Source of the DNA: UBA10649 sp963842725
Lineage (GTDB): Bacteria > Actinomycetota > Actinomycetes > S36-B12
Direction: 5' to 3'
DNA: 64,000 bases
Assembly: GCA_963842725.1 (NCBI GenBank)
Contig: CAWJHN010000001.1
Location: 62,001 to 126,000 of the forward strand
Shown: positions 35,677-43,942 of the stretch, in pieces
Numbering within the stretch: position 1 is the first letter of the stretch
Layout: each line of letters begins with the position of its first letter
The notes under the pieces: model-generated
Database searches by the model: none
Told to the model about the DNA's origin: nothing
The model's input: only the letters and a program-made list of their open reading frames with translations
Program-made: the position numbers and the translations under genes

Positions 35677-36101
35677 GACGTCACCGACCTGACCTGCGCG
35701 GCGGCAGCCGCACCGAGCCCGACGACCGTGGCGTCCGCGGCCAGTCCGCTGCTGGCGGTCGCTCGTCCGTCGGCGGTCCAGTGGTCGACGAGCTCGAATG
35801 CGGAGGGCTCGTCGACCGCCGACGACAGGATCGGGATCGCGTGCATCTTCACGTCGAACGACGACAGCGCCCGCCGATACGCACCCACGCCCTCCCACTC
35901 GGTGCGGATCACGAACAGGTGCGCGTCGTCCGTCGACTGACCCAGGGACGCCGAGCGGCAGCCGACCTGCTCGGCGAGCACCGCGATGGCCCGGCGGGCT
36001 CCGTCGACGAAGTCGTCGCGGAGAGTCGCCTCGACGCGGTACCGGCTCACCACGAGCAGCGGGGCGGGCTCGGCCGCGGTCCACGGGCTAGTGTTGATCA
36101 C
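35673..36101 (-). CDS. Antibiotic biosynthesis monooxygenase (ABM)-fold protein
   Basis: 142 aa from GTG 36101. Dimeric ferredoxin-like ABM/EthD pattern: LLVVSRYRVEATLRDDFVDGARRAIAVLAEQ, then LFVIRTEWEGVGAYRRALSSFDVKM and VDHWTADG. No cofactor motif. Members range from heme-degrading enzymes to quinol monooxygenases; nothing singles out one. First gene of a two-gene unit with the phosphoribosyltransferase; divergent from the DUF6703 gene. Confidence 0.75.
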   Translation of the reverse strand: MINTSPWTAAEPAPLLVVSRYRVEATLRDDFVDGARRAIAVLAEQVGCRSASLGQSTDDAHLFVIRTEWEGVGAYRRALSSFDVKMHAIPILSSAVDEPSAFELVDHWTADGRATASSGLAADATVVGLGAAAAAQVRSVTS

Positions 36102-36163
36102 CCGACGAACGGTAGTCGCACGCGTGCCGGGACGTCGCCGCCTTCGAACGAACCGGGAGTGCC

Positions 36164-36610
36164 ATGGCCAGCAGCGCCGACAAGAACCCGGCGAGCGCCC
36201 CCAAGAAGAAGGGCAGCCAGCCGAGCGGGGTGCGCGGACCCGGTGGACCTCCCCCGGCGCAGCCACGGTCCGGCTCCCGGGCAACCTCGTCCGCCCGCGC
36301 GACGTCCGGGCAGCCGTCGGCCCAGCGGTCCGCCCTCGAGCGGCGCAGCTATCCACTGCTGCGCGTGCTTCAGCGGGTGCCGAAGTGGCTGATCGTGGTG
36401 CTGCCCGCCATCCTGCTGTTCTTCGGCCTCATCCAGACGGGCGGCCTCGCGTGGCTGGGCGGTGTCCTGCTGCTCCTGGTGGCGGTCTTCCTGGGGTGGC
36501 TGCTCCTGCTCTCGTGGCCGGCCCTGTCGCCCGGCTCCCGCACGGTCCGCATCGTGACGGTGGCAGCGGTGGTCGGCATCGCCCTTCTCAAGTTCCTCGG
36601 CCGTTTCTGA
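36164..36610 (+). CDS. DUF6703 family membrane protein
   Basis: 148 aa. A long polar, Pro/Ser/Ala-rich cytoplasmic N-terminus (about 1-65) precedes three hydrophobic segments (PKWLIVVLPAILLFFGLIQ; AWLGGVLLLLVAVFLGWLLLL; VRIVTVAAVVGIALL). The layout matches the actinobacterial DUF6703 proteins of unknown function. It ends 37 bp before the znuA start; the Zur-like operator follows its stop directly. Confidence 0.8.
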   Translation: MASSADKNPASAPKKKGSQPSGVRGPGGPPPAQPRSGSRATSSARATSGQPSAQRSALERRSYPLLRVLQRVPKWLIVVLPAILLFFGLIQTGGLAWLGGVLLLLVAVFLGWLLLLSWPALSPGSRTVRIVTVAAVVGIALLKFLGRF

Positions 36611-36612
36611 TT

Positions 36613-36641
36613 TTGACAATCATTTTCATTAAGCCTACCGT
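36613..36641 (+). promoter_or_regulatory. znuA promoter, leaderless
   Basis: A perfect -35 TTGACA (36613-36618), 17-bp spacer and -10 TACCGT (36636-36641) put transcription start near 36648, the A of the znuA ATG. No Shine-Dalgarno sequence precedes the ATG, so a leaderless mRNA is predicted. Confidence 0.5.
36614..36628. promoter_or_regulatory. Zur-like operator
   Basis: TGACAAT-C-ATTTTCA is a 7-1-7 inverted repeat (6 of 7 pairs symmetrical) resembling the actinobacterial Zur box TGAAAATGATTTTCA. It overlaps the -35 element of znuA, so binding would block transcription. The zur gene closes the operon, which supports autoregulation. Confidence 0.65.
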
Positions 36642-36647
36642 TGCGGC

Positions 36648-37535
36648 ATGAACCGGCCGTCACCACGCATCGCGCTCGGACTCGCCGCGGCCGCCCTGGC
36701 CCTGGTCGGCTGCTCCTCGGGCGGCACCGAGGCAGCCCCGGACTCCACGACGGACGGACGGCCCAGCGTGGTCGCGGCCTTCTACCCCCTGGCCTTCGCG
36801 GCCGAATCGGTCGGTGGAGACGCCGTCTCCGTCACGTCCTTGACCCCTCCCGGGGTCGAGCCGCACGACCTCGAGCTCTCCGCCGCCCAGGTGGGCGAGA
36901 TCGCCGCCGCCGACCTCGTGCTCTACGTCCGGGGATTCCAGCCGGCCGTGGACGAGGCGGTCGACCAGCAGGCTCCCGGACGGGCCATCGACGTGGCCGC
37001 TGCGGTTCCGCTCCTGGGCAGCGATCCGCACGTCTGGCTCGACCCCGCCAACATGGCACTCATCGGCGACGCGGTTGCCGCGCGGCTCTCCGAGCTGGAT
37101 CCCTCGCTCGCCGCCTCCGTCGAGGCGAACGACGCCGCGCTGGCCGCCACGATGGCGGACCTGAGGGCCGAGTTCGCCGCGGCACTGGCCACCTGCGCCA
37201 GCCGCGACCTGGTGGTCAGCCACGAGGCCTTCGGCTACCTGGCGCACGCCTTCGGACTCACGCAGGTGGGCATCTCCGGGCTGTCGCCGGAGGCGGAGCC
37301 CAGCCCAGCCCGCATGAAGGATGTCGCGGACCTCGTCCGCGAGAAGGGGATCTCGACGATCTACTACGAGACCCTCGTGGACCCCAAGGTCGCCCAGACC
37401 ATCGCCGACGAGACCGGTGCCAGCGCGGCCGTGCTCGATCCGCTGGAGGGCCTCGCCCCGGGTTCCACCGGAGACTACGTCTCGGTCATGAAGGACAACC
37501 TCGCGACGCTGGTCGCCGGCCAGTCCTGCACATGA
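36648..37535 (+). CDS. znuA: Zinc ABC transporter substrate-binding lipoprotein
   Basis: 295 aa. Signal with lipobox LVGC (Cys about 22), then a cluster A-I metal-binding fold: VVAAFYPLAFAAESVGG, PPGVEPHDLELSA with the first metal His, SDPHVWLDPANMAL (second His), VVSHEAFGYLAHAFGL (third His) and a late Asp in the C-terminal lobe. The His-rich loop typical of many ZnuA proteins is absent. It delivers Zn2+ to ZnuB. Leaderless start; overlaps znuC by 4 bp. Confidence 0.94.
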   Translation: MNRPSPRIALGLAAAALALVGCSSGGTEAAPDSTTDGRPSVVAAFYPLAFAAESVGGDAVSVTSLTPPGVEPHDLELSAAQVGEIAAADLVLYVRGFQPAVDEAVDQQAPGRAIDVAAAVPLLGSDPHVWLDPANMALIGDAVAARLSELDPSLAASVEANDAALAATMADLRAEFAAALATCASRDLVVSHEAFGYLAHAFGLTQVGISGLSPEAEPSPARMKDVADLVREKGISTIYYETLVDPKVAQTIADETGASAAVLDPLEGLAPGSTGDYVSVMKDNLATLVAGQSCT

Positions 37536-38338
37536 GCGACCCACACGCCGCGCACTCGCATGCGGACCCGGGCTCCCCCGAGGTGCTCCGCGTCGAGCGC
37601 CTGTGCGTCGAGTTCGACGGCGAGCATGTCCTCGAGGATGTCGACGTCACCGTTCGCTCAGGGGAGTTCGTCGCCCTGTTGGGACCCAACGGCAGCGGGA
37701 AGACCACGCTCGTGCGAGCGGTCCTGGGACTGCAGCCGTTCAGCCACGGACGCGTCAGCATCTTCGGCGAGCCCCTCGCCCGCTTCCGCTCCTGGCAGCG
37801 CGTCGCCCTGGTTCCCCAGCGACTGCCGGGTGCCTCGAGCATCCCGGTGTCCGTGTGGGAGACAGTCGTCAGCGGCCTGATCTCGCCACGCCGACGGTGG
37901 CGACCGCTGAACCGGGCCGAGAGGGGTGCGGCGGCGCAGGCGCTCCAGGACGTCGGCCTGTGGGCCAAGCGGCACGAGCGACTCGACACGCTGTCCGGAG
38001 GCCAGCAGCGTCGCGTGCTCATCGCCAGGGCCCTCGCCTCCGGAGCCGACCTGCTGTTCATGGACGAGCCGACGGCCGGCGTCGACGCAGCCCATGTCGC
38101 CCGGCTGACCGAGCTGCTCTCGCAGCTCCACGAGCACGGCAGGACGATCGTGGTCGTCACGCACGAGCTGACCGGGCTCACGCACCTGGTGACCCGGGCC
38201 ATCGTCCTGGCGTCCGACGCGCGCGTGTCCGTGGCCTTCGACGGCCCCCCGCCGATCCCCGGCGGACTGCACGACCACGTGCACCACCACGACGGACTGC
38301 ACGACCACGAGCCGAACCCCGTCGGGCTCGAGCCATGA
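37532..38338 (+). CDS. znuC: Zinc ABC transporter ATP-binding protein with His-rich tails
   Basis: 268 aa. Walker A GPNGSGKTT, signature LSGGQQRRVLIARAL, Walker B LLFMDEPTAGVD, switch VVTHEL. Unusually, both ends are His-rich: the start MSDPHAAHSHADPG, and the C-terminus GLHDHVHHHDGLHDHE (about ten His in 20 residues). These extensions could bind zinc in the cytoplasm, as a sensor or buffer. ATG overlaps the znuA stop. Confidence 0.94.
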   Translation: MSDPHAAHSHADPGSPEVLRVERLCVEFDGEHVLEDVDVTVRSGEFVALLGPNGSGKTTLVRAVLGLQPFSHGRVSIFGEPLARFRSWQRVALVPQRLPGASSIPVSVWETVVSGLISPRRRWRPLNRAERGAAAQALQDVGLWAKRHERLDTLSGGQQRRVLIARALASGADLLFMDEPTAGVDAAHVARLTELLSQLHEHGRTIVVVTHELTGLTHLVTRAIVLASDARVSVAFDGPPPIPGGLHDHVHHHDGLHDHEPNPVGLEP

Positions 38339-39162
38339 CCTCACTGCTCGACTTCGACTTCATGCGACGCGCGCTCGTGGCGGCCGCCCTGGTCGGCCTG
38401 ATCGCTCCGCTGGTCGGCGTCTTCCTGGTCCAGCGCCGGCTGGCCCTCCTCGGCGACGGCATGGGGCACGTGGCGCTGACCGGTGTCGGCCTGGCCTTCC
38501 TGCTGGGCACCGCGCCGATCCCCACGGCGATGGCCGCAGCCGTCATCGGCGCGTTCCTCATCGAGTTCATCCGCTATCGGAGCCGCACCGCGGGCGACGT
38601 CGCCCTGGCGCTCCTGTTCTACGGCGGCATCGCCGGAGGCGTGCTCTTCGCCTCGCTGGCGCCCGGCAAGGCGTCCTCCTCGCTCAATGCCTACCTCTTC
38701 GGCTCGCTGTCGACCGTCGCCGAGGGCGACCTGGTCGCCCTCGGAGTCCTCGGCCTGCTGGTCGTCGCGGTGGTCGCCGTGCTGGGTCGCGAACTGTTCG
38801 CAGTGAGCCTCGACCCGGACATCGCGGCTGTGCAGGGCATCCGCGTGCGGCTGATCAGCACGCTGATGGCGGTCCTGGCCGCCGTGGTCGTGGTCGTCGG
38901 CATGCGGGTGGTCGGGCTCCTGCTCGTCAGCGCGATCATGATCGTGCCCGTCGCCGCCGCCCAGCAGGTCACCCGGTCGTTCCGCGCCACCGCGGCCCTG
39001 GCCATCGTCCTGGGACTCCTGGCGAGCGTGGCAGGCCTCGTCGGGTCCTTCTATGTCGAGGTCCCACCGGGACCGACCATCGTCCTCTTCGCGCTGCTGT
39101 CCTTCGCCGTGCTTGCGACGGTCGCCGTGCCCATCCGGCGCCACCGACGGGCGATCTCATGA
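38335..39162 (+). CDS. znuB: Zinc ABC transporter permease
   Basis: 275 aa, about eight hydrophobic helices of the ABC-3 family: RALVAAALVGLIAPLVGVFLVQRRLALLGDGMGHVALTG carries the conserved start of the family, and VGMRVVGLLLVSAIMIVPVAAAQQ the typical late motif. Forms the Zn2+ channel with ZnuA/ZnuC. Overlaps znuC by 4 bp and zur by 4 bp. Confidence 0.94.
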   Translation: MTSLLDFDFMRRALVAAALVGLIAPLVGVFLVQRRLALLGDGMGHVALTGVGLAFLLGTAPIPTAMAAAVIGAFLIEFIRYRSRTAGDVALALLFYGGIAGGVLFASLAPGKASSSLNAYLFGSLSTVAEGDLVALGVLGLLVVAVVAVLGRELFAVSLDPDIAAVQGIRVRLISTLMAVLAAVVVVVGMRVVGLLLVSAIMIVPVAAAQQVTRSFRATAALAIVLGLLASVAGLVGSFYVEVPPGPTIVLFALLSFAVLATVAVPIRRHRRAIS

Positions 39163-39548
39163 CGGCGCCGGTTCCCCGGCAGACGCGGCAGCGCATGGCT
39201 GTCGCCCACCTGCTCGACGGCCTCGACGAGTTCAAGTCGGCCCAGCAGATCCACGATCTGCTCCGCTCGCAGGGCGACTCCGTCGGGCTGACCACGGTCT
39301 ACCGGTCCCTGCAGGCCCTCGCCGATTCCGGAGCCGTCGACCTCCTCGTCAATGACGACGGCGAGACCGTCTACCGCAAGTGCAGCACCGATCACCATCA
39401 TCACCTGGTCTGCCGGCGGTGCGGCACCACGGTCGAGATCGCCGGACCTGCCCTCGAGACGTGGGCCGACCGGATCGCCGCCGAGAACGGCTTCACCGAC
39501 GTGAGTCACACGTTCGAGATCTTCGGGTGCTGCTCCGAATGCTCGTGA
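39159..39548 (+). CDS. zur: Fur-family zinc uptake regulator
   Basis: 129 aa. Winged helix (RQTRQRMAVAHLLDGLDEFKSAQQIHDLL ... VGLTTVYRSLQALADSGAVDLL), the metal-binding hinge DHHHHLVCRRCGTTVEI, and a second zinc site CCSECS at the C-terminus. These two Cys pairs form the structural zinc site of Fur/Zur proteins. As the last gene of the operon behind a Zur-like box, zinc-dependent repression of znuACB-zur is inferred. Confidence 0.92.
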   Translation: MTAPVPRQTRQRMAVAHLLDGLDEFKSAQQIHDLLRSQGDSVGLTTVYRSLQALADSGAVDLLVNDDGETVYRKCSTDHHHHLVCRRCGTTVEIAGPALETWADRIAAENGFTDVSHTFEIFGCCSECS

Positions 39549-39599
39549 GGCCTGCTGCGGGGCGATAATTGAGGGTGAGGGGAGATGGGATGTGGAGTC

Positions 39600-40469
39600 A
39601 TGAAACCCTCAGCCGCCCGAGCCGCCCGCATGATCCTCACGGCAGTCACAACCATCGCGCTGGGGCTTTCGGCCTTGGCCTTCTCGGCGTCCAGCGCATC
39701 GTCGGAGGTGATTCTCCGACCCGAGACAGCCGTGATGCTGCAAGGCATCGCAGTCGACGAGAAACTCGCGCATGACGTGTACACCGCGCTCGAATCACGG
39801 TACCCGAACGCGATCTTCGACAACATCGCCGACAGTGAGGCTCGGCATCAGGAGGCCGTCCGCGACCTGATGCTGAAGCACGCCGTCGTCGACCCCACAG
39901 CCGGTGATGCCATCGGATCCTTCGATGACCCCGAGGTCCAGTCCCTCCACAACGACCTGGTGGCCAAGGGACTGACGTCACTGACCGCGGCAGCGGAAGT
40001 GGGCGTGTGGATCGAGGAGTTCGACATCGCCGACCTCACGGACGCGCTGGCAGCCGAACTGCCGAAGGACGTTCGCCAGGTGCTCACGAACCTGCTGGAC
40101 GCGTCCCGCAGCCACTTGGCTTCCTTTGAGGAACTGCTCACCCGGTCGATCACGCTGGAGCCCGTCGCGGCGACCACCCAACTGCGGCAGACCGCTGAGG
40201 TCCGCGCGCAGGAGCGCACTCGCTATCAGGTGGGCACGACCCTGCTGCTTGCGCTTCGCCCGGTGCGGACGAACGCAGGGATGACCGTGCGGTGGCGCGC
40301 CACCACGGAGTCCCGTGAGATGTGCCGGGTGCGGACGCGAAACGGCAAGTCGACCGTGACGCTCCTGCGGCCGGGTACCTGCCTGGTGGTCGGCTACGCC
40401 CCGCCACCGACGCCGGAGTATGCGGAGTACCGGGTCACGTTCCGGTTCCGCGCCGTGGGCACGCCTTGA
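39600..40469 (+). CDS. Secreted DUF2202 ferritin-like protein
   Basis: 289 aa from ATG 39600 (39585 is an alternative start; neither RBS is strong). Signal peptide ends near ASSASS. A four-helix DUF2202 domain follows (about 40-200): MLQGIAVDEKLAHDVYTALESRYPN, FDNIADSEARHQEAVRDLMLKHA, GVWIEEFDIADLTDALA and VLTNLLDASRSHLASFEELL. Its Glu/His positions suit a di-metal or iron-binding site. The C-terminus (TESREMCRVRTRNGK ... LRPGTCLVVGYAP) is a bacterial Ig-like domain with a Cys pair. Lies right after the zinc operon; an extracellular metal role is speculative. Confidence 0.83.
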   Translation: MKPSAARAARMILTAVTTIALGLSALAFSASSASSEVILRPETAVMLQGIAVDEKLAHDVYTALESRYPNAIFDNIADSEARHQEAVRDLMLKHAVVDPTAGDAIGSFDDPEVQSLHNDLVAKGLTSLTAAAEVGVWIEEFDIADLTDALAAELPKDVRQVLTNLLDASRSHLASFEELLTRSITLEPVAATTQLRQTAEVRAQERTRYQVGTTLLLALRPVRTNAGMTVRWRATTESREMCRVRTRNGKSTVTLLRPGTCLVVGYAPPPTPEYAEYRVTFRFRAVGTP

Positions 40470-40554
40470 CCGTCCAATGCTCGTGCACGCTCCGACATCG
40501 CACCGACGCGGTGCCACACTGAGGATGGAGAGTTGCGAGCCCTTGGAGGTCACC

Positions 40555-41034
40555 ATGTCCGCACGACTTCGTCGCACGGCTATCGCACTTATCGGCTGCG
40601 GTGCCGTCGCACTGACCAGCCTGGTCGGAATTTCCGGAGCGGCAAACGCCGCTCAGGCCGCCGTGTACCGAACCGGCGACGAGATCACGACGCTGCCAGC
40701 CAAGGCAGTCCTGATCGGCAACACGACGCCCGCGCAGTTCGTCACCGTGAAGCTCGCCGTACCGACGGGCCTCACGTGCGCAACCGACCTCAGGTCGCGC
40801 GTCGCCGGCCAGCGCAATGCAGTGACCGTCGCTGTCGTCCCCGACTGCACGGTCCCCGGCTTCGCCAAGTGGACCGTCACGGCGAACGCGATCGCCCACA
40901 AGCGCAACGCCGTCGTCAAGTTCATCGCGATCAACCCGGTGGATCTGAGCCGCACGGTAGGCACGCTGGTCATGAAGGTCAACCCGGGGGCCGGGCCCTC
41001 CAGGCCGGGCGGCAACGGTAACGGCAACTCCTGA
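40555..41034 (+). CDS. Small secreted protein, unknown function
   Basis: 159 aa; TTGGAGGTCACC gives a good RBS before ATG 40555. Signal peptide RLRRTAIALIGCGAVALTS ... NAAQA; the mature part is beta-rich with two Cys (GLTCATDLRSRV; PDCTVPGFAKW) and ends in a Gly/Asn-rich tail. Looks like a single Ig-like beta-sandwich. No family recognised. Converges on uppS. Confidence 0.75.
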   Translation: MSARLRRTAIALIGCGAVALTSLVGISGAANAAQAAVYRTGDEITTLPAKAVLIGNTTPAQFVTVKLAVPTGLTCATDLRSRVAGQRNAVTVAVVPDCTVPGFAKWTVTANAIAHKRNAVVKFIAINPVDLSRTVGTLVMKVNPGAGPSRPGGNGNGNS

Positions 41035-41040
41035 TCGAGG

Positions 41041-41072
41041 CGAGCCGCGGCTATGCGAACGGCCGCGGCTCG
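41041..41072. terminator. Bidirectional hairpin between secreted gene and uppS
   Basis: CGAGCCGCGGC (41041-41051) pairs with GCCGCGGCTCG (41062-41072), 10-nt loop; it includes the last codons of uppS and lies 7 bp after the convergent stop at 41034. Confidence 0.6.
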
Positions 41073-41857
41073 ACTTGGTTCGGCACTGCACCGCCGTACC
41101 TTCGGTCTCGTGATGCGTAGACCTCGCACGCGTGCCAGAGGTGACGGCGGTCGAAGTCCGGCCAGAGCGTGTCCATGAAGACCATCTCGGCGTAGGCGGA
41201 CTGCCACAGCAGGAAGTTGCTCGTGCGCTGCTCCCCCGACGACCGCACGAACAGATCGACGTCCGGCATGTCCGGCTCGTCGAGGTAGCGATGGAGCATG
41301 CGCTCGGTGATCGACTCCGGGTCCAGGCGCCCGGCCCGGGCATCTCGCGCCATCGCCGCGGCCGCATCGGCGATCTCGGCGCGGCCGCCGTAGTTGACGC
41401 ACATCGTCAGGGTCAGGGTGCTGTTGCGCGCGGTGAGCCGCTCCGCCTCCTCCAACTCGTTGATGACGCTGCGCCACAGCTTCGGCCGACGTCCCGCCCA
41501 GCGCACCCGAACACCCAGTTCGTTCATCTCGTCGCGGCGCCGGCGGATCACGTCGCGGTTGAATCCCATGAGGAATCGGACCTCATCGGGCGACCGCTTC
41601 CAATTCTCGGTCGAGAAGGCATACGCGCTGATCCAGCCGATCCCCAGTTCGATGGCGCCCTCGACGCAGTCGAACAGGCTCGCCTCTCCTGCCTCGTGCC
41701 CGGCCGTGCGCGGCAGGCCGCGCTCCTTCGCCCACCGGCCGTTGCCGTCCATGACGATGGCGACGTGGCGTGGCACCAGCTCACGGGCGATGGCCGGCGG
41801 TCGGGCCCCCGACGGGTGTGCGGACGGCTGCCGGACGGGAGCGGTGCGACGGGCCAT
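41051..41857 (-). CDS. uppS: Isoprenyl (undecaprenyl-type) diphosphate synthase
   Basis: 268 aa; ATG 41857. cis-Prenyltransferase: HVAIVMDGNGRWAKERGLPR with the catalytic Asp, GHEAGEASLFDCVEGAIELGI, FSTENWKRSPDEV, and RSSGEQRTSNFLLWQSAYAEMVF near the C-terminus. It makes the long-chain Z-isoprenoid carrier lipid for cell-wall synthesis. It lies next to recO on the same strand, a common actinobacterial pair. Confidence 0.94.
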   Translation of the reverse strand: MARRTAPVRQPSAHPSGARPPAIARELVPRHVAIVMDGNGRWAKERGLPRTAGHEAGEASLFDCVEGAIELGIGWISAYAFSTENWKRSPDEVRFLMGFNRDVIRRRRDEMNELGVRVRWAGRRPKLWRSVINELEEAERLTARNSTLTLTMCVNYGGRAEIADAAAAMARDARAGRLDPESITERMLHRYLDEPDMPDVDLFVRSSGEQRTSNFLLWQSAYAEMVFMDTLWPDFDRRHLWHACEVYASRDRRYGGAVPNQVEPRPFA

Positions 41858-41898
41858 GCGCCCATCCTGACACCTGCCGGCCGGGACGACGCGGCCGA

Positions 41899-42636
41899 TC
41901 AGCCGCTGCTGCGGTCCACCAGCGGCAGGGAACGAAGACCGCGCTCGAGGTGCCAGGCCAGGAAGGCGGCCACGAGGCCGCTCGCCTCCCGGCGCTCCCG
42001 TCCGTCGCTGACATCCGCGACGGCCCAGTCTCCGCTGAGCAGGGCGCCGAGCAGCGCGATCGTCGCCGCGGCCGGCGCGGCCGAGCCGGGTGGCCGGCAC
42101 TCGGAGCACACAACGCCGCCGGTGGGGATCGAGAAGGCGCGGTGCGGACCCGGTGCACCGCAGCGCGCGCAGTCCTCGAACGTCGGGGACCAGCCGGCGA
42201 CGGCCAGCGACCGGAGCAGGTAGGCGTCGAGGATCAGGCCAGGGTCGTGATCGCCGCCGACCAGGGAGCGAAGTCCGCCCACCAGGAGCGCGTACTGCTG
42301 CACCGCCGGCTCCCGCTCCTCCGGGGTGAGGCGCTCGGCCGTCTCGAGCATGGCGGTCCCCGAGGTCCACTTCGGGTAGTCCGACGCCAGCGACGCGCCG
42401 AGCGCTCCGATGGAGTCCACCTGGGTCACCGTGTCCAGGGAGCGGCCCTCGTACAGCTGGACGTCGACGTGGCTGAACGGCTCGAGGCGGGCGCCGATCC
42501 GGCTCGACGTCTTGCGGACACCGCGAGCGACTCCCCGCACCCGGCCGTGCCCTCGGGTCAGGAGCGTGACGATCCGATCGGCCTCGCCCAGTTTCTGGGT
42601 TCGAAGCACGATCGCCTCGTCGCGGTAGAGCGGCAC
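41899..42636 (-). CDS. recO: DNA repair protein RecO
   Basis: 245 aa from GTG 42636. OB-fold N-terminus LYRDEAIVLRTQKLGEADRIVTLLTRGHGRVRGVA, helical middle, and a zinc site CARCGAPGPHRAFSI ... VVCSEC. Loads RecA with RecR in gap repair. Divergent from the AI-2E gene (81 bp apart). Confidence 0.93.
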   Translation of the reverse strand: MPLYRDEAIVLRTQKLGEADRIVTLLTRGHGRVRGVARGVRKTSSRIGARLEPFSHVDVQLYEGRSLDTVTQVDSIGALGASLASDYPKWTSGTAMLETAERLTPEEREPAVQQYALLVGGLRSLVGGDHDPGLILDAYLLRSLAVAGWSPTFEDCARCGAPGPHRAFSIPTGGVVCSECRPPGSAAPAAATIALLGALLSGDWAVADVSDGRERREASGLVAAFLAWHLERGLRSLPLVDRSSG

Positions 42637-42716
42637 GCTACATTCTCTCTGGAGGCGGCGCCGCGGTGTGCATCGGCGCACGGGCAGTCGCCGATCGTTT
42701 CGTGAGTGAGGGCCGG

Positions 42717-43919
42717 ATGGACGACGACGAGATGGCCGGCACGCCGGTCGATCCGGTACGCGTCCAACCGCAGCCGACCGATCCGCCTCCCGTCGCATCC
42801 GCCCCTGCCGTCCACGGCCCCGGCGAGCGGGAGCCCGACGAGACGGGTCCCATGCTGGTCGCATTCGACCCGCGGTGGCTGCGCAAGACCCTGCTGCTGG
42901 TGTTCCTGGCGCTCATCGCGTTCCAGGTGGCCATGTGGTCGTGGAGTCTCCTGGCCGGGTTCGTCTTCAACCTCCTGCTGGCCTGGCTGATCGCCATCTC
43001 GTTCGACCCGGTGGTGTCGTGGCTCGCCGATCGCGGCATGCGGCGCGGCGCCGCCACCGGCATCGTCGCGGTGGCCACGCTCGCGCTGATCGCGGCCTTC
43101 ATCGCCGTCTTCGGCGGCGTTCTCGCCACCCAGATCACCGAGCTCGTGCTGGCCCTGCCCACGCTCATCCTCGACATCGTCCGCTGGGTCAACGGCACGT
43201 TCAACGCGAACCTGGACCCGAACCAGATCATCAACAACCTCAACCTGACACCGGACCTCATCGCCGACATCGCGTCGAACCTCGCGGGCGGCATCCTCGG
43301 CGTGCTGGCCGGCATCGTCGGGGCCATCTTCGACTTCGTGACCGTGCTCGTGTTCTCCTTCTACTTCTCGGCGGACTCCCCCCGGATCAAGCGCTTCGTC
43401 GCGTCGTGGCTGCCCCCGGCCCAGCAGATCGTCTTCATCCAGGTCTGGGACATCTCGGTCCAGAAGGCAGGCGGCTTCGTCATCTCCAAGCTCGCCCTCG
43501 CCTCGTTGTCGGCGTTCTTCCATGCCGGGTTCTTCTACCTCATCGACATCCCGTACTGGCTGCCGATGGGCATCTTCGCGGGCGTCGTCAGCCAGTTCAT
43601 CCCCACCATCGGCACGTACATCGGCGTCGCGCTGCCCGCCCTCTTCGCGGCGTTCGAGCAGCCCATCGACGTGCTGTGGATCGTGATCTTCGCGACGGTC
43701 TACCAGCAGGTCGAGAACTATGTCTTCACCCCGCGCATCTCGACCAAGACGATGGACATCAACTCGGGCGTCGCCCTTGCGTCGGTCTTCATCGGCGCAG
43801 CACTGTTCGGGCCTATCGGCGCGATCATCGGCATCCCGCTCGCGGCCATCATCATCGCGATCAGCGAGGCCTACGGTCAGAGGTACGAACTGCATCCGTA
43901 CGTCAGCCGCAACACCTAG
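42717..43919 (+). CDS. AI-2E family transporter
   Basis: 400 aa from ATG 42717 (GAGGG upstream; a GTG at 42702 is possible). A polar N-terminus of about 45 residues is followed by about eight helices of the PerM/YdgG type, with the conserved PMGIFAGVVSQFIPTIGTYIG and TVYQQVENYVFTPRI. The family includes AI-2 exporters and Na+/H+ antiporters, so substrate is open. Confidence 0.9.
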   Translation: MDDDEMAGTPVDPVRVQPQPTDPPPVASAPAVHGPGEREPDETGPMLVAFDPRWLRKTLLLVFLALIAFQVAMWSWSLLAGFVFNLLLAWLIAISFDPVVSWLADRGMRRGAATGIVAVATLALIAAFIAVFGGVLATQITELVLALPTLILDIVRWVNGTFNANLDPNQIINNLNLTPDLIADIASNLAGGILGVLAGIVGAIFDFVTVLVFSFYFSADSPRIKRFVASWLPPAQQIVFIQVWDISVQKAGGFVISKLALASLSAFFHAGFFYLIDIPYWLPMGIFAGVVSQFIPTIGTYIGVALPALFAAFEQPIDVLWIVIFATVYQQVENYVFTPRISTKTMDINSGVALASVFIGAALFGPIGAIIGIPLAAIIIAISEAYGQRYELHPYVSRNT

Positions 43920-43942
43920 CGCTCCGTCGGCGGACCGGCTGC

